From Gordionus sp. m RMFG-2023 (Eukaryota; Nematomorpha; Gordioida; Chordodea; Parachordodidae), in assembly GCF_954871325.1 (NCBI RefSeq), contig NC_088777.1, positions 9,835,366 through 9,899,365 of the forward strand: DNA of 64,000 nucleotides, in the 5' to 3' direction. How positions within the stretch are numbered: position 1 is the first letter of the stretch; every line of letters begins with the position of its first letter. The position numbers and the translations under genes are program-made. Below, piece after piece: positions 37,811 to 49,800 of this stretch. The notes below the pieces were generated by a model. That model did not search any database. It was not told where the DNA came from and was given only the letters and a program-made list of their open reading frames with translations.

Positions 37811-40800
37811 ATGAATTCTTCCGATAGTCCCAACAACTCTCTCAATAAAAGCGACGCAGAAAGGCGACTGTTAGTGAAAGAGGATAATATCATAAATGTG
37901 GATGTGAATAATGCTAAAAATCGTTCATTCGCCGCCGAAAGGAATGTAAAGGAAAAAGTATTATTATAATTAACCTCTTTCTCCCTTTTATTTAGAGATT
38001 TTTCATTTTATATGCATATTTTTTAAAAAAATTTATACTTTAACCCAGTGGGACATAAAGAATATAGTTTTAATTTTACAAACGGACAATTTTTCTTTAT
38101 ATCGTTTAATATTAAAAATTATGAAATAAATATTACAGACTTAATTTTTGTAAATTTTGTACTTGGCAATTAGGGGTAGGGGGTATTAATTTAATTTGTC
38201 TTTTATATATAAAAAAAAATTCACTTATTGTTATTAGTCAGTTTTATATAAAACATTATTATACAATTTTCTTTCGAATAATTTTTTTTTATTCTTTTTT
38301 CCCCCCTGATAAATTTTTTCAAAAAAAATAATTTAATATTATTTTATAAAGTGGCTGAAAAGACTTAAAGATAATCTACTGTTATTATTGACGTTTATCG
38401 GTGTAGTATTTGGAACCGGAATAGGGTTTTTGCTGAGAGGTCTCAATTTGTCGGCAGATAAAATTGAGCTCATACAGTTTCCCGGAGATGTATTCATGAA
38501 TCTTCTAAAAATGCTGATAGTCCCGCTTCTGATATCCAGCGTAATATCAGGTAAACAAACATACTATCTTTTATAAATCATATATATTTATTTTACAACT
38601 CATTTTTTTTCGTCTTTTACCTTAAAGCGTGTCATATATACATTTAAAATTGTTTTAAGGATCAATTCGAAAAAGAAAATAGGTCCGAAAGGTCACTGTA
38701 TTTATAATATCTTTGGAAGTTATCTATTGCTTAAATTTTAAAATTTCATAAAATCTATTTTAAACGTTTTTTCCTTGTATCCGTAGGGTCACGCTGATTT
38801 AATTTTAATACAGCCCTATTTTTCTCAAAATTAAAAGGCATATCTCAAATGGAGAGCAAATCTTTTGACAAAATAGGGATTAGAACGGTGGCTTATTTTA
38901 TGTGCACCACAATCATAGCAGTGATATTAGGGATTACATTGGCTGTGACTATTAAACCCGGAAAGTTTTACTTGAAATCTGATCATTTACAATCAGTATC
39001 AGAGCAATATGAGTATGTGGAAAATCAACATGAACGAGTTGGTACAACCGATGCCATCTTGGATCTAATAAGGTAAAATACCTATAAAAATATTTTAGAT
39101 AACAATAATTTCATCTAGTCTGCTAAAAGATTTTAGAACTACTTTATCGTTTAAAATGTAGGCATTCTTGGGGTCCTTGTCAGCTTATATTATTAAAGTT
39201 CTTGTCATTGACTAGGTGTGGAGGGGGGGGGGGGGACTTATATCTGTTCCTGTTCATATCTTATACATTATGTACTATCGTTTTTTAAATTAATCATTTT
39301 ATACAGGCTGAAAATAAAATTAAGCACAGCATATCAGTTGTATTAGCCTAAATTCGTTTTATTCAATATTACAGATCAAATAAATCATAATATATGGATT
39401 TAATATTTCAAAAAAAAAAGTATTTGTTTATATTACATCTATATTCACCAAAGAAACATCTTCCCCGAAAATTTGTTTCAGGCGGCCTTTGAAAGCGCAA
39501 AAACTGTTAAAAGTAACGTCTCTTACCTCCATTTCAGCAAGAATTTAGGAGGGAGTCAAGATGTTCCAGAGACGCGATATCATATATTAAAGAAATTAAC
39601 ATACACCAACAATCCCAACATATTAGGTTTAATTAAATAATGTACATATATTTTTAAAAAATTAAGATATATAAAGGTTATGTATTTTGCCAACTCTTAT
39701 TTATTATGTTAAACTTTAAAAATCGATAATATTGCGTATTTATTTTATATATTACATAGAAAAAAATCGTATTAATATTATAATTGAAAGTTGATTAATA
39801 CCTTATTTATTCTTCACTTAAAAAAATTGGCATATAAACTTTATCTCCAATATATAATAAATGATATAGAATTATTACCCAAACATAAAACAACCAATCC
39901 TATTTTGGGTATTATAATTAGAATTACCAGGCCTCCCGATTTATTTTAAACTCTCACTTATATGGGTAAATCCGCCCTATAATTATTTACGATTAATTTG
40001 ATAGGAATAGGCAAACCTCCTAATTTTTTTTTAAAATTCCCATATTCCTAGAGGCTAAAAAAGAATACTCCGCCCCCTTGAGATTTCATCTCTAACTAAT
40101 TTTGCTATTTGTAAAAATACTATTTTCTATCACAACGAAAAAAAAAAACTTAACAACAGGTATCATAACTGTCTCCATCGCTTTCGGAATAATCATGCAA
40201 AAGTTGGGCAAATCGACCAAAATTTTGGTTGATGTATTCATAAGTCTCAATGACGTCATAATGAAAATTATAAGCATTATCATGTGGTATACTATATTTT
40301 TCTTCCTTTTTTAAATTATTTTATTCTTGTCTATAAAAAGACACAAATTACTTAGCGTTTTTTTAACGCAAAACATTACCATTTTAAAATATATTATTTG
40401 ACAATAAAACGCACAAACGCTTCAATTTGTATGGACCGTCTATCTCTTTTCTTTTATCTTACAGATTATGTTTAAAAAAAAATTGATTCATCCTCTAAAA
40501 ATATCAGGTATTCTCCCTTGGGAATAATGTCTCTCTTAATAGCTAAGATATTGACAATCGATGATTTGAAAACCATCATGTCTCGACTGGGTATGTTCAT
40601 GTTAACAGTAGTAAGTGGGGTGCTCATACATTCTCTCATCATTTTGCCTTTCATCTATTTTTTGATAACCCGCAAAAATCCTTTCGTATTTGCTCGAAAC
40701 ATGAATCAGGCTTTACTTACTGCTTTTGGAACGGCCTCCAGGTTATTAGAATATTTCATTTATAAAAATTTAGTATTTTATCTGTAAAATCCAGTAAACT

Positions 40801-43800
40801 CTTAAATATTATAACCCTTTAAGTGTATTCTGGTGGGGAAAATAAGAATAAATCACAAAATTTTTACATTTAAAAAGAATTACTAAGCCAAAATAAATGA
40901 AATTTCGGATATATTATTTACTCTAATAAATATAAATAAGCTATTGAAGATTTTAGGTCATAATAAAAAATAGTTTTTAGGTAATATTAATTTAACATGA
41001 TGGAGGTCCTGTTGACCTGACCTGAATCTTGATAAGATTTTTAGATTATTGAAGGATTTTGTTTTTTAAAAACTGTGAATTATTTTGAAAAAAATTATTC
41101 GTGTAATTTATCTTCGTATTAAATTTGGACAGGGCCAGACCGGTGGTGACATTGTCAATAAAATATAGGCCCGGCTCGCTATCCAAAAAATATTAATGTT
41201 TTTCTTCCTATTTTTTCCTTTTTTTGAGAGATTGAATATCTTATAAAAACGAATTTAAAAAATAAAAAAATTATTTTTACTATCATATTTTGTAATAAAT
41301 AAAATAAAATATAAATTATCTCTATATTTTTCTTAAGTGAGCTAGTAATTTCTTAGAGCCTAAAATTATTTTGGGTTATTATTATTTTATTTTTTTTCTC
41401 AAAATATTTTTATATGAATACAAAAATAAAAAAAAAACTTAAAAATATTTTTATATCTCAGAATACGCGCCCAGATTTTTAAATAATGACTTATGGAAAC
41501 GAATAGTTGATGCAAAATAGCTCCATTTGAGCCAATTTTTTTAAAAAATGTGACTCAGTAATTTTATCCAGAAAAAAATAGCATGCAAGCCTAAAGATTT
41601 TGCTCGTAGATGACACAAGGGCATCGACATCTATTAGCGATATCATGAGGCTCAGGAAATATTTTTCTGGGTAAAAAAAAATGAGTTCGCCGTTTCTAAA
41701 AAATCGGCTAAAATGAAGAGGTTTTGCATCATCTACATACGAATATTTACATTCGGATTTAATATGAAATAATTCAAATAATACTATAATCAATGCATGC
41801 AAAAAAAAAATTAGCGCGGCCACGTTACCAATTACCATGAAATGCGTCGAGACAAAAAATAATGTGGATACCAGAGTTAGTAGATTTGTTTTGCCATTGG
41901 GTGCTACAGTCAATATGGACGGGACAGCGTTATACGAGGCCGTTGTTGCTTTGTTTATAGCTCAAATCAATAATATTTACCTCAATTTCGGTTCAATTAT
42001 CACGATTAGGTTCATAAATTTATACAATGTAAAATAAAATCTAAATTTGAACTAGTTCCGCCCTAACGATAGTATATTATAATTTTGCAGAACCTGATTG
42101 TGATTGCGAATAAAAAATGCACGAGGCGAAAAAAAATTAAGAAAAGAATATATATGGATTGAATCTTAATTTTTTTAAAAAAGAAGAAATATTAATTACT
42201 CAGAAGTAATCACCTTTAGAAGTTTGGGTATATATTTTAGAAAAATAATATATATCTTAGAGGTCATTAGGTGAAAAAGATTACGGGCTGGGCCGAAAAT
42301 TCTTTTCGAATTTTCATGGTCCCGCCCCGATCTCTAGTACAAGATATCAATTGGGGATTGGTTAATTTAATACCTTCATCAATCCGTGTATTGCCAAATA
42401 AAATATAAATAAAAAATGAATAGTAGGGGCATGGCTAAATTGTCTGATATGTACAGAATGGGTATTACACATATGCTGGAATATATTTTCGGTAAAATTA
42501 GTTTTTTTTTCAAATTTTAAAAAAGCGCCTTCAAATTATTGTGTGATTAAAATTTTAGAGCAATTTTTTACTCTTTTTTAATTTTTAAAAGTCTGATTTT
42601 GCTAGAAATATATTCAGCTATGTGTGCGTAAAATATATTTACTCTAGTCAGAGTTTTAAACTGATATTATTCAAAATATATAGAGGTGCATCGTTTAAAA
42701 GTAGATCTAAGTACAGATATATTTTTACAAATGTATCTAGATACAGATACAATTTTAGTCATACTTAGTAATGTGTGTATAATACTTTGTAGGATTCTAT
42801 TGTTAACATAAAAATTTTGAAGTGATAATCTATAAAATTAATTCATTTACAGAATATATAATTAAATGATTATAAATAATTGTTAGATCTTAATATTAAA
42901 AAAATATCCTAATTTTATAATTAATGCACCCCCATAATTTGCTATAGACATTTTTAGCCATACTAAACCCCTTCTACCTGAATACTTGAGTTGTTATATT
43001 TAATGAATAATAACTCTATACTGGTATAATCATTGAAATATATTAAAATAGCAACACTCATTTTAAAAATAAATTATTCAAAATTTGATGTATCTCAACT
43101 TATATCAATATTTATATACAGAGTTGAGCAGTATCGTAAATCTTATATATTATTTGTGAATTTTGAAAAAGCATTACACTTTAATGACTTTGACTCTAAT
43201 ATATATATATATATATATGCAGGGTTGCCAGGTCAAAATTTTCAAATTGTGGGAGAAATTCGGTATTTTGTGGGAGTAATATAAAAATTGTGGGAGAAAT
43301 ATAAAAATTGCTAAACAAATTTTTTTGCGGGCTCGAATCTATTTTCCAAAATAAAATAGGTAATTATTTTCCAAAATAAAATAGGTAATTATTTTTCAAA
43401 ATAAAATAGCCAACTATTTAAAATAAAATAGCCAACTATTTTTCAAAATAAAATAGCCAACTATTTTTCAAAATAAAATAGCCAACTATTTTTCAAAATA
43501 AAATAGCCAACTATTGATCAAAATAAAATATCCAACTCTTTTTCAAAATAAAATAGGTAAATATTTTCCAAAATAAAATAGGTAACTATTTTCCAAAATA
43601 AAATACGCAACTATTTTTCAAAATAGGTAATTATAGTAGGACACAAAATTTCTTAAATACTATCTTTATTATTAAAATAACATATTGATTTATTATAATA
43701 TATTAATTTTGTTTAAAAATAATAACCAAAGATCTTTTTTAAATACAAAAGAATGTAAACAAGATAAAATTTTATAAAAAAATTGTAATTTTACAATGTA

Positions 43801-46800
43801 AAAAAATATATTTTATGCTAATGTATAAATAAGATTTTATAAAAAAACAAACAATTTTAAATTTACAATGTAAAAAATAATTATAATCAGTGCGGGGAAG
43901 TTGTTCTACAGTATTTAGTTAATACAATGTGGGAAGGGAATATGATATTTTGAGGCATCAAAAATCTTCAAAGCATAAATCAGTACAGGGCAGTCTATCA
44001 ACATCTATTGCAAAACAAAAATATTCTTCAAAAATAAAAAATAATAGAGATGCAACTACAGTTGCGGAAATGGTAAATACCTATCATGCAGTACAACATT
44101 CAGAGAGCTATTTAACATCACAATGTTGGTAGAATCTTTCCCCATAATATTTAACGACTAATATAAATGAAAAGTATACTTTGTAGAACACAAATGAGCA
44201 AGGTTATCATCAATGTTTTAGAATATAAATCCAGAAGGTCAATTCTTCACGATTTGAAAGATGTGCAAACATATGCAATTCTAACAGATGCATCTAATAA
44301 GGAGATATCAAAACATTTCCCTTGATCCTCCCCTATTTCAACAAAATTAATGTTATTTCAATAAAACTATTAAAAAAATTTTCTCCAGATATGAAATATC
44401 CAAAGACATAGCTAACCATATATATGGGTAAATATGGCAGATTTGGCCTTACCAATGAATTGCATGCTTTCTGATCTGATAATTCCTCAGTGAATTTGGC
44501 AAAAACCAGAGTCTATTTACAGAATTGAGTCAGCATAATGTTGGTTGACAGGTTCCTCCTAATACGCGCCATCGTAGAATTTTAAAATTTTACAAACCTT
44601 TAAAAAATAAATAGATTATAAAAGCTGTCCTAATATTTTGAAAAAAATTTTCAAAAATAAATGGCAGAAGTATATTTATGAATTTTATATATAGGAAATC
44701 TACTATATGCTGTTAATATGCAGTTGCAATCAGAAGAATATAATTTAATAAAGGTTCACTAAATTATGCTGCAGAAATACCAAAGTAAGAATATTATTAC
44801 TATTATCGTAATTATTAATAAGATTTAATATGATGTCATGTTTGAGGAGATTGTAATGCTTCTTTATTTTTATGATTTGCCAAAATATTAATTTTACAAT
44901 GTAAAAAATAAATTTATTTGATTTTATGCAAATGTATAAATAAGATTTTATAAAATATAGAAAGTCAAATAGTTATAGTTAATTATATTTTATTTGAGAT
45001 TTAAATAATGGAACTAAACGTTTACCGTCGTTATTAAGATATTTATAAAATTCCTGGCATGATATTTTATAATTTTGTTTAACCATTAACCTCTAATGTT
45101 GTTAAAGCAATTCGATTCTCTCCTTTCTCCAGGCAGTCCTCATCAGGCTAAAAATGCGCTCCGATGATGCATTAGAATGAGGTAAGGAGAAAACATACTC
45201 GCAAATTTTTTCCAAGCATGGGGATTTATCGTTATTACGAAAAATTTCCACCCATTTCTCCTCTGCTTTTAGACCATCTAACTTTAAGTATCTGGCGAAT
45301 CATAAAAAATGGAAAAAATTACAATCTCTTTAAACAAGGCTTCAATGTCTATCGGTAATTTTAATATATTTATTAAATTACAAAAACCATTAAATGATGG
45401 TTTCTGTTCCAAGGTCATAATATTTACACACTTGTAAATAGAGTTATTAAAATCAAATCTTGATTGTAAATATTCCAAAATTGTCTTAATAAAAATATTT
45501 GCTTCATTTAAAAATACGTTAATTATAGTAATATTTGAACATTTTAATATGATATTTTTAGCAATAGCGCCGTAAAATTTATTATCTATTTTTAACTATA
45601 GAGATGAACAGAGCTGTAGCATGATTTTGTGAATCTTTATCAATAAAGAATCTTCTGATTGCAACTGAATATTAACTACATGAAGTAGATTTCCTACATG
45701 TGAAACTAATCCCAAATCTGCTTCTGACATTTCATCCTCGAAAAAAATTTTCAAAATTTTATGACAGCTTTTAAAATCTTTATTTAAGAAGTATTTCTTT
45801 AAGGGTTCGTAAAATTTTAAAATTCTCTCGATGGCAGGTATTAATGATAACCACCTGATAGGTTCATATCGCAACAACTCTCACCATTCCAAATCAGACC
45901 ACTCCACCAATTCTTTTAATTCAGTGACTCTTTTAGTTGATGAACTAAATTCGTTAAAACATTTCATCACAATTACTTCGACATCTACAGATAGTACATT
46001 CATTGCCTTCTTGCAAGAATTATGCAGTATATGGCATATACAGAATTGGTATTAATTCATTATTGTGCTGCCTCAATTCGGTAAATACACTTTGATTTTT
46101 ACCAAAATTAACAGAGGCATTATCGCAGAAAGCTGACATGCAACTCATTGATAACCCTGAATCAGCTATATTTACCATTATGTGGTTAGCTATATCGTTG
46201 GATTTTTCACTATCGGATGAAAAAAATTTCAATAGTTTTATAGAAATGCCCTTATTCTTGTTGAAATAGCGAAGGATCAGGGGAAATGTTTTAATATTTC
46301 CCTTATTTGATGCATCTGTTAAAATAGCATATGGATGTCCTTCTTTCAATTCGTCTAGAATTGACCTCTTGGATTTAGGTCCTAACACATTTGTGATAGC
46401 CTTGCTCATTTTTGTCCTACCACAAGTAAAGTTAACACTATTTTGGAGTCGTTAAATATTTCAAAACATTAAAATGCTAAAAAAAAAATTGTGGGAGAAA
46501 TTAAAAAATTGTGGGAGCTTTTTGTGGGAGCTTTTTGTGGGAGATTTCTAATTGTGGGAGTGAGATGTATGTGGGTAAACTAAAAAATTGTGGGAGACTC
46601 CCACAGAGGGGGGGAGACATGGCAACCCTGTATATATGTCGTATTGGGATATGGAATCATGTGGGATTCGGAATCCCTACGCTTTATTCGGGATCTTTTT
46701 TTTTAAATATTTTTTTTTAAAATATTTAAAAAATATTCCAAATCCCCATGAATAAAAAATAAAATAATATAACTTTTTCTTCTCTTTTTTGCGGCTGGCA

Positions 46801-49800
46801 CCACATAATTAAAAGGCCAAAATAAGGGATTTAAAAAGGGAATTTAAAAAAAAGTAAAGAGTATAAAATTAAGGCATATAATGAATGAAAAGGGATGAGG
46901 TTAAGATTTTTTTGTTTTAAAAAATATATTTATAAAAATTTCGAATTATTGCAAAGCAAAAATTATTCAATGCAATATGGCATTTCATTGAACATTTAAG
47001 CAGGGATCCAAACATTTATAACGGTTCAGTTTGGTTACGGTTCAGTATATAAAAAATTACATTGGTTTATTTTTCTGGATGTAATATTGAGTTAGCCGTT
47101 TTTAAAAATCAAATATGAATAAGGAAAAATAATATGTATCTTTAGGTTGAGACAAATAAGGTCAGACTCATTTAGAGATTGTTAAAACTAAATTATTTAT
47201 AATAACGAACAAATTTTAAGTTGAGATTATCAAAATGTTTTTTTATAAAAAAAAGCTAAGGACCAATATATATTTTTATTTAGTTTTTATATATTTTTTT
47301 TACATATTTTTATATAGTTTTAATATTTTAGTGTTTTATCATTTTTTTTAAATTATACCAATATCAATATAAAATTTTAAAAAATAAAACAAATAACAAT
47401 GGCAATATTTTAAAGTTTTGGAAGCAGGAAAATTTTTCATTTTTTGAGAAAATTAGAGAGTAAAATTTTGTCAGCCCTGGCAAATTCGGCTTCTAGTGAA
47501 AGGTTATTTTCTGTAGCCAATCGCCTATTAGAGGAAAGGCGTACACAATTAAAATAAAAAAAATAGACATTCTTCTTTTTCTAAGTAAAAATTTGGATTT
47601 ATAATATGTATTTATTTTTTTGTTATTATGGATTATGGAATTAAAGAAATAAATAGAATAAATTCAAAAAAGTGTAAAAAATTATAGCATTAAAGTTTTG
47701 AAAAATTTAAAAACACCGTGAATTTTCGGGCGTGAAACAAAATATTGCCTTCGAGTATTTAACGATTTAAAGCATAAAAGTAATACATATTAATTATCTC
47801 TAAAAAATAAAATTTTCTGGTGCCAGCCAGGCGGCAAAAAAATATAATTTAATTGTTTTTTTTAAAAAAAGATTCCGAATCCCCTTAAATATTTTTTTTA
47901 AAAAAATTTATTTTTGTTATAAATATCTGAACCATAACCGTAACCGAACCGATATAATTATTTTTTGAAGGAGTAAAAAGAAACCTTTATAAAAAACTAT
48001 TAAACCGGTTCAGTTTTTATATAGAAATGGAAATAATTTGAATATCCAGAATTATATAAACGTGCTCTTATATTACTGGCGGTTTCCCGCAACACAAATT
48101 TCTGTAGAAAGGGCTTTTTGTGTTATCGTCACAACGAACAAAAAGGAATCCATTTATACTTGAAAATATATTACTTATAAGTTCAAATAATATATTTAAA
48201 AATGAGTTATTTTGAATCTTATATATTTTTTTTATATTTAATTCATAGATACTTATAATAAAAATAAATTAAGATGATGTTGATTCAATAAAAAAAAAAT
48301 TTCTAACCGTAATGAACCTTTATAATTAGCTGAATCAAACGGAACTTTTATATAAATTTCTTCTCAAGAACCGTAACCAAAACGAAACCATTATAATTTT
48401 TTATATACTGAACTGTAACCAAACTGAACCGTTATAAATAACGGTTCGGGTCCCTGCTTAAATGTTGCAATAATTCGGATTTTTTATAAATATATTTTTT
48501 AAAACAAAAAAGTCTTAACCTCATCCCTTTTCATTCATTATATTTCTTAATTTTATACTATTTACTTCTTTTTTTTAAATTCTCTTATTAAATCCCTTAT
48601 TTTGGCATTTTAATTATATGGTGCCAGCTGCAAAAAAAGAGAAGAAAAGTAATTAATATTTTTTAAAATAAAAATGTCTTAACCTCATCCCTTTTCATTC
48701 ATTATATTTCTTAATTTTATACTATTTACTTTTTTTTAAATTCTCTTTTTAAATCCCTTATTTTGGCCTTTTAATTATATGGTGCCAGCCGCAAAAAAGA
48801 GAAGAAAAAGTAATTATATATAATTTTTTTTTCATGGGGATTCGGAATATTTTTTAAAAAAATATTTAAAAAAAAAGATCCCGAATAAAACGTGGGGATT
48901 CAAGCGGAATCCCACATGATTCCATATCCCAATACGACATATATATAATCAGATAATTTTTTTTGTATGATATCACATATATTGATAAGATAATGCACGT
49001 ATTGAGATTTACTGAATAAGTGAAATGACTGTAACTTAGAAATTTACTAAATCTTCAAATAGTTATTAGATATTATTACAAATCATATTTGCGATTATAT
49101 CTTATTTCGATATTCTTTCAAAATATCTTTCAAATTTGGATAGCTTAACCGCAACGTTATCTAGCATAGGAGCAGCAAGTATCCCCAGCGCGGGTTTATT
49201 CACCATATTCATAGTGTTAACTTCCGTCAATCTTCCTATCAACGACATCACCTTAATCATGGCGGTTGATTGGCTATTGTAAATTTCAGTTTTATATGAT
49301 TTTTTTTCTTATATTGCCTCATTTAATATATATTGCAGCAAAGCTTTATGGTTAGTAATGTTGTTAAGAAGTCCGATTCAGGTCTATTTATAAAAACGAC
49401 CCGATTAAAATTTTAGCCAAAATAATATGTAAGCTTGAAGATTTTGCTCTTAGATGGCAGCAAAGTTTGGACTTTTATTTGCCAAATCTCGAGGCTTACA
49501 TAATAATTTTGGCTAAAATCTTAATCGGGCCTTTTTTTAAAATCGAAGCAAATCAGACTTTTTAACAACTCTAAATTGTTAGATCTTATTTTCTAGAAAT
49601 TAAAATGGTTTATTCTTACTCTTTAAAATATTGGATAAGGGATCAAAATTAGATCATGTGGCTTTCGTTATTTTTTATAATATATTTTGATCCCATTCCA
49701 TGACTTATGATGAATTAATCACTAGGCCTATTCAAACGAATAAGATTTCGAATAATCATTATTCGTATTTGATTAGCTTTAATGAATCATTAAAATTTTC

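Larger units (their letters stand above)
43220..46630. mobile_element. hAT element with two converging decayed transposase copies
   Basis: Terminal repeats 'cagggttgcca' and 'tggcaaccctg' are flanked by the perfect 8-bp duplication TATATATG (43212-43219 and 46631-46638), diagnostic of hAT. The left half (about 43929-44790) reads a broken transposase on the plus strand, and the right half (about 45250-46410) reads the same protein on the minus strand. Both show the regions 'ILTDASNK', '[12 protein letters not shown]', 'SIKLLK' and 'VN.QLQSE'. Both ends hold several 'ttgtgggag' motifs in the same orientation. A 24-25-bp tandem array occupies 43346-43640. Many stops mean it is inactive. Confidence 0.85.
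47001..48456. mobile_element. Inner hAT-like element with CAGGGATCC/GGGTCCCTG ends
   Basis: Terminal inverted repeats start 'cagggatccaaacatttata' and end 'taacggttcgggtccctg', with 'ggttcagtttggttacggtt' subterminal copies. The flanks 'catttaag' and 'cttaaatg' are inverted rather than direct, so no 8-bp duplication is seen; the inner repeat simply continues into the outer foldback arms. This may be one composite palindrome rather than a clean insertion. Confidence 0.55.
46631..48946. mobile_element. Large foldback structure (arms over 400 bp) beside the hAT element
   Basis: The left arm (46631 to about 47060) and right arm (about 48380-48946) are inverted copies. Both contain 'gtcgtattgggatatggaat', 'cccgaataaa', the 'cggctggcacca' block, 'aaaagggatgaggttaagac' and, innermost, 'cagggatcc...ggttcagt'. 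The right arm is longer because one segment of about 145 bp is duplicated in tandem (about 48523-48640 and 48671-48790). The outer ends lie in TA repeats, so the target duplication is ambiguous. The loop carries remains of two hAT transposases. Confidence 0.75.
42010..49143 (+). other. Intron 7 of the SLC1 gene (7.1 kb), full of transposons
   Basis: Phase-2 intron between 'acgattag|gttcat' and 'ttggatag|ctta'. It holds a GGCCCG island repeat (42285-42345), a dispersed repeat (42695-42830), a hAT element (43220-46630) and an adjacent foldback complex (46631-48946). It splits hairpin 2 of the transporter from the NMDGT segment, so correct splicing over this cargo is needed for function. Confidence 0.8.
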
